DNA of 64,000 nt. Origin: Paraburkholderia caribensis (GTDB lineage Bacteria; Pseudomonadota; Gammaproteobacteria; Burkholderiales; Burkholderiaceae). Below the pieces are notes generated by a model that was not told the origin of the DNA, did no database searches, and was given only the letters and a program-made list of their open reading frames with translations. The position numbers and the translations under genes were made by a program. Below, piece after piece: positions 19,726-28,961 of this stretch. Where the stretch lies: contig NZ_CP026102.1 of the NCBI RefSeq assembly GCF_002902945.1, positions 2,542,001-2,606,000 on the forward strand. Direction: 5' to 3'. Within the stretch, counting starts at the first letter, position 1. Each line of letters starts with the position of its first letter.

Positions 19726-21939
19726 ATGCCGCACGTACTACCAGACAGACTACTACCTGGCGCCCCGTACCCTTTAGGCTCAAGCTGGGACGGCTTAGGC
19801 GTGAACTTCGCCGTATTCTCCGCGAACGCGCAACGCATCGAGCTATGCCTCTTCGAGCCAACCGGCAGAAAAGAACTGAAGCGTTACGCGCTGCCAGAAT
19901 GCACCGACGAGGTATGGCACGGCTACCTGCCGCACGCCCACCCAGGCACGGTATACGCATTCCGGGCCCACGGCCCCTATCAACCGCAGCATGGTCACCG
20001 TTTCAACCCGCACAAACTATTGCTAGACCCCTACGCAAGAAAACTCATCGGCCAGTTCCGATGGTCAGACGCTCTGTTCAGCTACCGCGTCCACTCGAAC
20101 AGAATGGACCTCTCGATCGACCGAAGAGACTCGGCGCCAGCCATGCCCAAATGCGTGGTCGTCGACGAAGCCTTCGACTGGTCCCACGACACACGCCCCA
20201 ACGTCCCGTGGAATGAAACCGTCATCTACGAAGCCCACGTGCGCGGCGCATCGATGCTACGCAAAGACCTCCGCACGCCCGAACGTGGATCGTTCGCCGC
20301 ACTCGCATCGCCAGAGTTCATCGAGCATCTGCTAAAACTCGGCGTCACCGCCGTCGAACTGCTCCCCGTCCACGCATTCCTCAACGACCGCTTTCTCGTC
20401 GAGCGCGGACTGCGTAACTACTGGGGCTACAACACGGCCGCGTTCTTCGCGCCGGAACCGTCCTACCTGACCGCGCATCGGCTCGACGAGATGCGCATCG
20501 CCGTCCGTCAACTGCACGCGGCAGGAATCGAGGTAATACTCGATGTCGTCTACAACCACACGTGCGAAGGCAATGAGATGGGCCCCACCGTGTCGTGGCG
20601 CGGACTCGACAACGCCAGCTATTACCGCCTCATTCCAGGCGACGAACGCCATCACATCAACGACACCGGCTGCGGCAACACGCTCAACGTGCCCCATCCG
20701 CGCGTCCTGCAAATGGTGATGGATTCGCTGCGCTACTGGTCGACCGCGTTCAATATCGACGGCTTTCGTTTCGATCTCGGCGTCACGCTCGGACGCGAGC
20801 ATTCGGGTTTCGATCCCGGCTCGGGTTTCTTCGACGCGCTACGGCAAGATCCCATCCTGTCGCAACGCAAGCTGATTTCCGAACCGTGGGACATCGGCCC
20901 GGGCGGCTATCAGCTCGGCAATCATCCGCCCGGCATCAGCGAATGGAACGACCGTTTCCGCGATTCCGTGCGCCGCTTCTGGCGCGGCGACGCCGGCATG
21001 CGGCCCGATCTCGCCGCGCGGCTGACGGGATCGGCGGATCTGTTCAACCGGCGCTTTCGCAAGCCGACGGCGTCGGTCAACTTCGTCACGTCGCACGACG
21101 GCTTCACGCTGTTCGATCTCGTGGCGTACTCGCAGAAACACAACGAGATCAACGGCGAAAACAACAACGACGGCCATAACGAAAATTACAGCTCGAACTG
21201 GGGCGTCGAAGGTCCGACCGACGAACCCGCCATCGTCGAAGCGCGCGAGCGCGTCTCGCGTTCGCTGATCGCAACGCTGTTCGTTGCGCTCGGCACGCCG
21301 ATGATGCTCGCTGGCGACGAAATGGGCCGCACCCAGCGCGGCAACAACAACGCGTATTGCCAGGATAACGAAATTTCCTGGATAGATTGGGAACGTGCCG
21401 CGCTCCCACACGGGCGCAAAATGACTATGTTCTTCGCGCGCATCATCGCGTTGCGAAAACAGCATCCGCTGCTGCGCGAAAACCGCTTCCTGTTCGGCGA
21501 CCGTGAAGTGCTGCCGGGTCTCTACGACGTCGGCTGGTTCGACGAGCACGGCGAAGCGCTGACCATCGAAGCGTGGCAGGACCCCGAAGGCCGCGCCTTC
21601 ACGCTGCGGCGCGCGGGCGCAGGCCTGAATGGAGAAACGGAAGTATTGTTGTTGATGTTGAACGCATCGGCGGCGGCGCTGCGCTTCATGCCTCCGCCGC
21701 CGCACCTGGAATGGCATGTGCTGCTGGATACGGCGAACCCTGAAGCGCCGCCCGCGCCGCTCGCCGCGCCCGACCTGGAAGTGCCCGCGCACAGCATGGT
21801 GGTGCTCGCGGCGCAGCCCACGGGCGACGCGGACTGGCAGGCAAGCTGGCGCGCGGGCGCGCAGTACGGGCCGCGTCTGTTGACCGCATTGCCGCCGGAC
21901 CCGGGCACGTCGATGCCCGACACCGAGCAGTCCGGCTAA
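19726..21939 (+). CDS. glgX: Glycogen debranching enzyme GlgX
   Basis: Isoamylase-type enzyme that hydrolyses alpha-1,6 branches of limit glycogen, feeding linear maltodextrins to TreY and MalQ. The protein starts MPHVLPDRLLPGAPYPLGSSWDGLGVNFAVFSANA (CBM48). The GH13 barrel has FNIDGFRFDLGVTL, LISEPWDIGPGGYQ and FVTSHDGFTL. With this ATG it has 737 residues, the normal size. A GTG at 19627 would add 33 residues encoded by the palindromic repeat and a Ser/Lys microsatellite, and is rejected. Early codons are unusual: the first 40 have third positions A12, C18, G8, T2, with CTA, AGA and GTA, while codons 566-605 have A4, C18, G14, T4. Confidence 0.93.
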   Translation: MPHVLPDRLLPGAPYPLGSSWDGLGVNFAVFSANAQRIELCLFEPTGRKELKRYALPECTDEVWHGYLPHAHPGTVYAFRAHGPYQPQHGHRFNPHKLLLDPYARKLIGQFRWSDALFSYRVHSNRMDLSIDRRDSAPAMPKCVVVDEAFDWSHDTRPNVPWNETVIYEAHVRGASMLRKDLRTPERGSFAALASPEFIEHLLKLGVTAVELLPVHAFLNDRFLVERGLRNYWGYNTAAFFAPEPSYLTAHRLDEMRIAVRQLHAAGIEVILDVVYNHTCEGNEMGPTVSWRGLDNASYYRLIPGDERHHINDTGCGNTLNVPHPRVLQMVMDSLRYWSTAFNIDGFRFDLGVTLGREHSGFDPGSGFFDALRQDPILSQRKLISEPWDIGPGGYQLGNHPPGISEWNDRFRDSVRRFWRGDAGMRPDLAARLTGSADLFNRRFRKPTASVNFVTSHDGFTLFDLVAYSQKHNEINGENNNDGHNENYSSNWGVEGPTDEPAIVEARERVSRSLIATLFVALGTPMMLAGDEMGRTQRGNNNAYCQDNEISWIDWERAALPHGRKMTMFFARIIALRKQHPLLRENRFLFGDREVLPGLYDVGWFDEHGEALTIEAWQDPEGRAFTLRRAGAGLNGETEVLLLMLNASAAALRFMPPPPHLEWHVLLDTANPEAPPAPLAAPDLEVPAHSMVVLAAQPTGDADWQASWRAGAQYGPRLLTALPPDPGTSMPDTEQSG

Positions 21940-21989
21940 CCGCGCGAGCGCCCGATTATCAACAGAAAGCCCATGCCGGAAGGTCTGCA

Positions 21990-22037
21990 ATGAGCGTGCG
22001 TATCAACATGCCGACGAATGGTGACAATCATGCATGA
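21990..22037 (+). CDS. Possible 15-codon leader ORF overlapping the treZ start
   Basis: An ATG preceded by an excellent GGAAGG six bases upstream opens MSVRINMPTNGDNHA and stops at 22037. The likely treZ starts (22018 and 22030) lie inside it in another frame and have no Shine-Dalgarno of their own. It may serve to load ribosomes and couple them to treZ, or be the eroded 5' end of something else. No family assignment is possible. Confidence 0.4.
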   Translation: MSVRINMPTNGDNHA

Positions 22038-23931
22038 ACGTCCAATCGACCCTCACGCGCATCATCACGCGCACTGCCTGCCGTTCGGCGCGCAGCTGCT
22101 CGGCGCGGCGAGCGCGAACCCGCGCACGCGCTTTCGCCTGTGGGCGCCGTCGTGCGCGAAGGTGCAGGTAGTCGTCGAAACAGGCAATGCATCCGGCACG
22201 CACGACATGAGCGCGACGGGCAATGGCTGGTTCGAAACGGAAATAGCTTGCGGCGCGGGCACGCTGTACCGCTACAAGCTCGACGGCGCGCTGCTGGTTC
22301 CCGACCCCGCGTCGCGCTTTCAGCCGCAGGACGTGCACGGCCCGAGCGAAGTGATCGATCCGCGCGCCTACACATGGGAGCACGCGGGCTGGTGTGGCCG
22401 GCCGTGGGAAGAAACGGTGCTGTACGAACTGCATGTCGGCGCGCTGGGCGGCTACGGCGGCGTGATGAAGCGCCTGCCCGCCATCGCGGAGCTGGGCGTC
22501 ACCGCAATCGAACTGATGCCGCTCAACGATTTTCCCGGCACACGCAACTGGGGCTATGACGGCGTGCTGCCCTATGCCCCCGATTCCTCGTACGGACGTC
22601 CCGACGACCTGAAAGCGCTGATCGACGCCGCGCACGCGCACGGCCTCGCGGTGTTCCTCGACGTGGTGTACAACCACTTCGGCCCGGACGGCAACTATCT
22701 GCATCAGTATGCGAAGCCGTTCTTCCGCGAAGGCACGCACACGCCGTGGGGTCCCGCAATCGACTTCGAGCGCGGCGAAGTGTGCGAATTCTTCTGCGAC
22801 AACGCGCTCTACTGGCTCAACGAATATCGCTTCGACGGCTTGCGCCTCGATGCCGTGCACGCAATCGACAACGACGACTGGCTGCGCCGTTTCGCCGATC
22901 ACGTGCGCGCGCATGTGCAACACGGTCGTCACGTGCATCTCGTGCTGGAAAACGAGCGCAATACGGCGAACCTGCTCGACAGCCATTTCACCGCGCAATG
23001 GAACGACGACGCGCATAACACGCTGCACGTGCTGCTGACGGGCGAACACGAAGGCTACTACGCCGCGTACGCCGATCAGCCGATCCAGCGGCTCGCGCGG
23101 ATACTCGGCAGCGGCTTCGGCTATCAGGGCGACCCTTCGCCCATCCACGACGGCCAACCGCGCGGCCAGCCGAGCGGCCATTTGCCGCCCACATCGTTCG
23201 TGGCGTTCTTGCAGAACCACGATCAGATCGGCAATCGCGCGATGGGCGAGCGTCTGCGCACGCTGTGCGCCGATGACGCGCTGCGCGCCGCCACGGGCCT
23301 GTTGCTGCTGTCGCCGCAGATTCCGCTGCTGTTCATGGACGAGGAATATGGCTCGAAGCAGCCGTTCCTGTTCTTCACCGACTACACCGGCGATCTGGCG
23401 AATGCCGTGCGCGAAGGACGCCGCAAGGAATTCGCGCGTTTCTCCGCGTTCGCCGACGAGAAGCGCCGCGCGCTGATTCCCGACCCGAACGATCCCCAGA
23501 CGCTCGCCATGTCGTCGCCGCCCGCCGGGCGGCAAGGCGACACGCCCGACGCGAAGGACGCGCTCGACTGGATGCATTTCTACAAATCCGCTCTCGCCGT
23601 GCGCGCGAAGCTGATCGCGCCGCGCCTGCGCCATGCGAAGGCGCTCGGTGCGACGGTCCTCAAGGCAGCCGGCGGTAGCGACGCGAACGCGCTAACCGCG
23701 CGCTGGAAACTCGACGACGGCGAGACGCTGTCGATCGTGCTGAATCTCGGCAATGAAGCCCTGCCGCTTGGCGAGCGCCCTGCGGGCAAGGTGATATTCG
23801 AAACGCCGCCGCGCGTGCGCGATCGCATCGACGCGGGCGAGTTGCCACCGAACGCATTCGTCGCATGGCTGACCGGCGACGTCAGCGAATATGCCGTCGG
23901 CCACGACGCGCGCAAGCACGCAACGACCTAA
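22018..23931 (+). CDS. treZ: Malto-oligosyltrehalose trehalohydrolase TreZ
   Basis: Hydrolyses malto-oligosyltrehalose (the TreY product) to release free trehalose. The 637-residue protein starts with LPFGAQLLGAASANPRTRFRLWAPSCAKV (CBM48). The GH13 barrel contains ETVLYELHVGALGG, FLDVVYNHFGPDGNYL, FDGLRLDAVHAI (nucleophile), LVLENERN (acid) and FLQNHDQIGNRA. MDEEYGSKQPFLFFTDY is typical of TreZ. Length is normal. The start could be 22018 or 22030; both lack a good ribosome site and sit inside a short leader ORF. It is 78 bases after glgX and is followed by malQ. Confidence 0.95.
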   Translation: MVTIMHERPIDPHAHHHAHCLPFGAQLLGAASANPRTRFRLWAPSCAKVQVVVETGNASGTHDMSATGNGWFETEIACGAGTLYRYKLDGALLVPDPASRFQPQDVHGPSEVIDPRAYTWEHAGWCGRPWEETVLYELHVGALGGYGGVMKRLPAIAELGVTAIELMPLNDFPGTRNWGYDGVLPYAPDSSYGRPDDLKALIDAAHAHGLAVFLDVVYNHFGPDGNYLHQYAKPFFREGTHTPWGPAIDFERGEVCEFFCDNALYWLNEYRFDGLRLDAVHAIDNDDWLRRFADHVRAHVQHGRHVHLVLENERNTANLLDSHFTAQWNDDAHNTLHVLLTGEHEGYYAAYADQPIQRLARILGSGFGYQGDPSPIHDGQPRGQPSGHLPPTSFVAFLQNHDQIGNRAMGERLRTLCADDALRAATGLLLLSPQIPLLFMDEEYGSKQPFLFFTDYTGDLANAVREGRRKEFARFSAFADEKRRALIPDPNDPQTLAMSSPPAGRQGDTPDAKDALDWMHFYKSALAVRAKLIAPRLRHAKALGATVLKAAGGSDANALTARWKLDDGETLSIVLNLGNEALPLGERPAGKVIFETPPRVRDRIDAGELPPNAFVAWLTGDVSEYAVGHDARKHATT

Positions 23932-23943
23932 GGAGCGACACGC

Positions 23944-26124
23944 GTGGCTACAAACCGACGCCCAGGCATTTCCATCGACGCCCTCGCCGCACGCGCAGGC
24001 TTCGAAGTCGAATGGGAAGACGCGCATCACAACAGGAAGCGCGTGCCCGACAGCACGCTCGCCGCGTTGCTCGAACGCATGGGCCTGCCGTGCGGCAACG
24101 CCACGCAGATTCGCCAGAGCGCGGGCGCGCTCGAAGCCGAGTTGTCGGGCCGCAAGCTGCCGCCGCTGATGACGGTCGAATGCGGACGCGGCATCGCCTT
24201 GCCCGCCGCCGCGATCAAGTCGGGCAGCCACTACCGGATCGAACTGGAAAGCGGCTCGCTGATCGATGGACGCTTCACGGCGCCGAGGGGCGAAGCGGCG
24301 CTGCTGTCGCCTATCGACGAACCCGGCTATCACACGCTCGTGCTCAACGAGCACCGCATGACGCTCGCCGTCGCGCCTGCGCAGTGCTACACGGTCACCG
24401 ACGCGTGGCGCGCGATGCACGGCGGCGACACCAACGCGCCGCCGCTGTGGGGCATCGCGGCGCAACTCTACGGCTTGCGGCGGGTCGGCGACGGCGGCAT
24501 CGGGGATTACACGGCGCTGGCCACGCTCGCGATCGAAAGCGCGAAACGCGGCGCGCATGCGCTCGCCGTCAGCCCGACACACGCGATGTTCAGCGCGTTG
24601 CCGGGCTCGTTCAGTCCGTATTCGCCGTCGTCGCGGCTGTGGTTGAACGTCACCCATATCGATCCTGCCGCCGTGTTCGGCGCACAGGCCGCGCAAGCCG
24701 CGCTCGATGCAGCCGGCGGCGCCGACGTCTGGCCGCAACTCGAGACACTGCCGCTGATCGACTGGAAGACGGCGACGCCGCTCAAGCTCAAGGTGCTGCG
24801 CGTGTTGTTCGAGCGTTTCTGCGCAAACGACCGCGCGCAGGACTCGCCACGCGCGCTGGAATTTCACGGCTTTTGCGAGCGCGGCGGACGCGCGCTCGAA
24901 GATCATGCACGCTTCGAAGCGCTGCATGCGTTCCAGTTGCTGAACAGCGGCGAAGGCTACTGGCGCAAGTGGCCGGACGCGTTGCAGGACCCGCGCAGTC
25001 CCGAGGTCGAGGCCTTTGCGAACCAGCACCGGCACGAAGTCGAGTTTCATCTGTTCCTGCAATGGCTCGCGTCGAAAGGACTGTCGCACGCGCAGCATGC
25101 GGCGCGCGATGCCGGCATGGCGATCGGCCTGATCGCGGATCTCGCCGTCGGCTGCGACAGCGCGGGCTCGCACGCCTGGTCGTATCGCGACGACATGCTG
25201 CACGGCGTGTCCGTCGGCGCGCCGCCCGATCTGTTCAACCAGGCGGGCCAGGCGTGGGGCCTCACCACCTTCTCGCCGCGCGCAATGCGCAATCAGGGCT
25301 TCTCGGCGTTCATCGACATGCTGCGCTCGGCGTTCGCCTGTGCGGGCGGCATCCGCATCGATCACATCCTCGGGTTGCGGCGGCTGTGGCTCGTCCCCGA
25401 AGGCGAAAGCGCGAAGAACGGCGCGTACCTGCGCTATCCGCTCGAAGACATGCTGCGGCTGATCGCGCTCGAATCGTGGCGGCATCGCGCGATCGTGATC
25501 GGCGAGGATCTCGGCACCGTGCCGCCGGGTTTTCGCGAGCGGCTCAGCGAGCATGGCCTGGCCGGTATCCGCGTGCTGTGGTTCGAACGCACCAAAGACG
25601 GCAAGGGCTTCACGCCGCCTGGCGAATGGGATAACGGCGCGGTCGGGACGACGACCACGCACGACCTGCCGACCGTCTCCGGCTGGTGGCGCGGCGAGGA
25701 CATCGTGTGGCGCAATCGCATCGGTCAGACGGCCGCGCGCGCCGATGGACGCGATCCTGTCGCGCTCGCCCAGGCCGAACGCGACGACGACCGCGCGGCG
25801 CTATGGCGCGCGTTCCAGCAAGCCGGGGTCGCCGCGCCCGACGTCGAGCCGCCGCCGCCCGGCGAGGCACCCGTCGATGAAGCGCTCGCGTTCGTTGCCG
25901 CCACGCCGTCGCCGCTCGTCACGTTTCCGCTGGAAGACCTGCTCGGTCTCGTCGATCAGCCGAATCTGCCCGGTTCGATCGACGAGCATCCGAACTGGCG
26001 CCGCCGCGTGATCCAGCCCGTCGACGCACTGTTCGCCAACGACGCCTTTTGCGACCGCCTGCTCGCCATCCAGCAGGCGCGCACCGACTCAACCTCTGCT
26101 TCTTCGTTGTCCGACACGCCATGA
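23944..26124 (+). CDS. malQ: 4-alpha-glucanotransferase MalQ (amylomaltase)
   Basis: GH77 disproportionating enzyme that moves glucan segments between maltodextrins, so chains released by GlgX can be resized for TreY. The 726-residue protein has an N-terminal extension (about 1-150) before PPLWGIAAQLYGLRRVGDGGIGDY. Catalytic-region motifs are IRIDHILGLRRLW (nucleophile), VIGEDLGTVPP (acid) and TTHDLPTVSGWW. The GTG start is well supported by AGGAG seven bases upstream. Its stop overlaps the treY ATG by four bases (ATGA). Confidence 0.95.
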   Translation: MATNRRPGISIDALAARAGFEVEWEDAHHNRKRVPDSTLAALLERMGLPCGNATQIRQSAGALEAELSGRKLPPLMTVECGRGIALPAAAIKSGSHYRIELESGSLIDGRFTAPRGEAALLSPIDEPGYHTLVLNEHRMTLAVAPAQCYTVTDAWRAMHGGDTNAPPLWGIAAQLYGLRRVGDGGIGDYTALATLAIESAKRGAHALAVSPTHAMFSALPGSFSPYSPSSRLWLNVTHIDPAAVFGAQAAQAALDAAGGADVWPQLETLPLIDWKTATPLKLKVLRVLFERFCANDRAQDSPRALEFHGFCERGGRALEDHARFEALHAFQLLNSGEGYWRKWPDALQDPRSPEVEAFANQHRHEVEFHLFLQWLASKGLSHAQHAARDAGMAIGLIADLAVGCDSAGSHAWSYRDDMLHGVSVGAPPDLFNQAGQAWGLTTFSPRAMRNQGFSAFIDMLRSAFACAGGIRIDHILGLRRLWLVPEGESAKNGAYLRYPLEDMLRLIALESWRHRAIVIGEDLGTVPPGFRERLSEHGLAGIRVLWFERTKDGKGFTPPGEWDNGAVGTTTTHDLPTVSGWWRGEDIVWRNRIGQTAARADGRDPVALAQAERDDDRAALWRAFQQAGVAAPDVEPPPPGEAPVDEALAFVAATPSPLVTFPLEDLLGLVDQPNLPGSIDEHPNWRRRVIQPVDALFANDAFCDRLLAIQQARTDSTSASSLSDTP

Positions 26125-28958
26125 CTGTTCCGCGCGCCACGCTCCGACTCCAGTTCCATCGCGACTTCACGTTCGACGATGCGCTCGCGCACGTCGATTA
26201 TTTCGCCGCGCTCGGCGTGAGCCATCTGTATGCTTCGCCGATCACGACGGCCACGCCCGGCTCGACACACGGCTACGACACGGTGGACTACGGCCAGGTC
26301 AGCGCCGAGTGCGGCGGCGAAAACGGCCTGCGGCGTCTGACCGACAAGCTGCATGAACTCGGCATGGGCCTGATCGTCGACGTCGTGCCGAATCACATGG
26401 GCATGAGCAAGCACAACGCGTGGTGGCAGGACATTCTCGAATGGGGCCGCCATAGCGCCTTTGCGCGCTTTTTCGATGTCGACTGGCACTCGCCCGACCC
26501 GGCGCTGCGCGGCAAGGTGCTGATGCCCGTGCTCGGCGCGGCTTACGGCGAGGAACTGATCGCGGGCCGCATCGCGCTGCGCTTCGACGCCGACAACGGG
26601 CGTTTCAACATCGTCTACGGCGAGCACGCGTGTCCCGTCTGCCCGACCGATTACGCGGCGATCCTGCAATCGGCGGATCGCGCGGATCTGAGCGCGCTCG
26701 CGGAGCGCTTCACGTCGATCACCACGCAACCCGCCGATCATCCGCGCGCGGCTGAAGGCCGCGAAGCGCTGCGCGAATTCGTGCGGCAAAACGGCGCGTC
26801 GGCGATCGAGTTCGTGCTCGAAGCGTATTCGCCCAACGAGCCCGTCACGCGCGACCGTCTGCACCGTCTGATCGAGCGGCAGCATTTCCGGCTCGCGTGG
26901 TGGCGTACGGCGTCGGATGAAGTGAACTGGCGGCGCTTCTTCGATATCAGCACGCTCGCGGCCGTGCGCGTCGAGCGTCCCGAAGTGTTCGATGCCGTGC
27001 ACGCGCTGATCTTCCGGCTCTATGCGGAGGGCGTAATCGACGGCTTGCGCATCGACCATGTCGACGGGCTCGCGGAACCGCGCGAGTACACGCAGCGGCT
27101 GCGGCAGCGGCTGTCGGAACTGCGCGAGGGCACGACGCCGTATATCGTCGTCGAGAAGATACTCGGACGCGGCGAAGCGCTGCGCGACGATTGGCCCGTC
27201 GACGGCACGACGGGCTACGACTTCATGAACGACGCTGGCGCGCTGCTGCACGATCCAGACGGCGCGGCGCCGCTCGCCGAGGCGTGGGCCGATCTGAGCG
27301 GCCGTCCCGCGAACTTTGCAGACGAAGCGCTGCCCGCGCGGCGCAAGATCCTCGCGGAGAATCTGCCCGCGGAACTGGACCGCGTGTCGCGCGCGCTGCA
27401 TCGGCTCGCGCGCGACAGCATCACCACCCGCGACTTCACGTACACGGCGATCCGCCGCGTGACCAACGAGCTCGCCGCCCACTTCCCCGTCTATCGCATC
27501 TACCCGCAAAACGGCCTGCGGAGCGCCGCCGACAACGCTTACTTCGACATCGCGCTCGATGCCGCCAAACAGACGCTGTCGCGTGCCGATCATGGCGTGC
27601 TGGCGCGCGTCGATGCGTGGCTCGGCAGCGGCGCCGACGAAAACGCCAATGCACGCAACGCCGCGTATCCGGCACCGCAGCAAAATGGCAACGCGGGCGC
27701 GTTCAATCACACCGCGTCGGCGCGCCGCACCGTGCAGACGCTGTTCTCGCAGCTGACCGCGCCCGTCGCCGCGAAGGCGATCGAAGATACCGCGTGCTAT
27801 CGCTACGGTCGTTTGCTATCGCGGTGCGAAGTGGGTGCTGACCCGGGCGAGTTCGCGCTGACGGTCGAGCAGTTTCACGCGGGCAATCAGGAACGCGCAC
27901 GGCGCTTTCCACACGCATTGCTCGCGACGGCAACCCACGACCACAAGCGCGGCGAGGACACACGCGCGCGCCTCGCCGTGCTCAGCGAAATCGCCGACGA
28001 ATGGACTGCGACGCTGCGCGCATGGACGACGTTGAACGCGCCGCACAGGCGCGCGCTGGATGGCAACGCCGACGACTGGGCGCCTGGCCCCAGCGCCGAG
28101 GCGATGGTGTATCAGACGCTGGTCGGCTGCTGGCCGCCCAACCTTTCGCCCGACGACGAAGCGGGCGTCAAGGCGCTCGCCGAACGCGTCGCGCAATGGC
28201 AGTTGAAAGCGCTGCGCGAAGCGAAGTTGCGCACTACGTGGCTTGCGCCTGACGAAGTTTTTGAGAACGGCTGCCGCGAGTTTCTGTTCGATATTCTCGC
28301 GCCGCAGCGTCGCGACGGGTTCCTGCGCGAACTGAGCGGATTCGTCGCGCGCATCGGCCGGGCAGGTGTGGTGAATAGTCTGCAGCAGACCTTGCTGCGG
28401 CTCGCTTCGCCCGGCGTGCCCGATCTTTATCAGGGTACCGAACTATGGGATTTCAGTCTCGTCGATCCCGACAACCGGCGGCCGGTGGATTTCACGCAGC
28501 GCCGGGCATTGCTCGCCGAGGCACCGCCTTCCCATTACCTCGCTGGCTGGCGCGATGGCCGCGTGAAACTCGCGATCATTCAGCGGATGCTCGCGTTGCG
28601 CATGCAGATGCCCGAATTGCTGAGTAGCGGCAGCTATACGCCGCTCACGGTGCAAGGCAAGTACGCCGCGCATGCGATTGCGTTCGCGCGGCGTCAAGGC
28701 AACTGCTGGGCGGTCGTGATTGCGACGAGGCTGTCGATGGCGCTGCTCGATAACGGCAGCGACCTGCCTGTCGCCGATCCGATTGCATGGGACGACACGG
28801 CGGTGCAGATGCCCGAAGAACTGTTCGGGCGCGCGTTGTTCGACTGGGTGAGTCCCGCTGCGCCGAAGGTCGAAGATACCGGGCTGCTGTATCTGCGCGA
28901 TGCACTGACGACGATGCCGGTGGCGGTGCTGGTCGAGGATGGGGTGCCGCGGGTGTGA
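26121..28958 (+). CDS. treY: Malto-oligosyltrehalose synthase TreY
   Basis: Rearranges the reducing-end alpha-1,4 bond of a maltodextrin into the alpha,alpha-1,1 bond of a terminal trehalose. The 945-residue protein begins TVPRATLRLQFHRDFTFDDA and shows family motifs SHLYASPITTATPGSTHGYD, GLIVDVVPNHMGMS, DGLRIDHVDGLAEP (nucleophile), YIVVEKILG (acid) and THDHKRGEDTRARL. It is long for the family, partly through Asn/Ala-rich inserts such as ADENANARNAAYPAPQQNG. The ATG is fixed by the four-base overlap with malQ. It converges with the CNNM/CBS gene, whose stop is only three bases away. Confidence 0.95.
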   Translation: MTVPRATLRLQFHRDFTFDDALAHVDYFAALGVSHLYASPITTATPGSTHGYDTVDYGQVSAECGGENGLRRLTDKLHELGMGLIVDVVPNHMGMSKHNAWWQDILEWGRHSAFARFFDVDWHSPDPALRGKVLMPVLGAAYGEELIAGRIALRFDADNGRFNIVYGEHACPVCPTDYAAILQSADRADLSALAERFTSITTQPADHPRAAEGREALREFVRQNGASAIEFVLEAYSPNEPVTRDRLHRLIERQHFRLAWWRTASDEVNWRRFFDISTLAAVRVERPEVFDAVHALIFRLYAEGVIDGLRIDHVDGLAEPREYTQRLRQRLSELREGTTPYIVVEKILGRGEALRDDWPVDGTTGYDFMNDAGALLHDPDGAAPLAEAWADLSGRPANFADEALPARRKILAENLPAELDRVSRALHRLARDSITTRDFTYTAIRRVTNELAAHFPVYRIYPQNGLRSAADNAYFDIALDAAKQTLSRADHGVLARVDAWLGSGADENANARNAAYPAPQQNGNAGAFNHTASARRTVQTLFSQLTAPVAAKAIEDTACYRYGRLLSRCEVGADPGEFALTVEQFHAGNQERARRFPHALLATATHDHKRGEDTRARLAVLSEIADEWTATLRAWTTLNAPHRRALDGNADDWAPGPSAEAMVYQTLVGCWPPNLSPDDEAGVKALAERVAQWQLKALREAKLRTTWLAPDEVFENGCREFLFDILAPQRRDGFLRELSGFVARIGRAGVVNSLQQTLLRLASPGVPDLYQGTELWDFSLVDPDNRRPVDFTQRRALLAEAPPSHYLAGWRDGRVKLAIIQRMLALRMQMPELLSSGSYTPLTVQGKYAAHAIAFARRQGNCWAVVIATRLSMALLDNGSDLPVADPIAWDDTAVQMPEELFGRALFDWVSPAAPKVEDTGLLYLRDALTTMPVAVLVEDGVPRV

Positions 28959-28961
28959 CGC

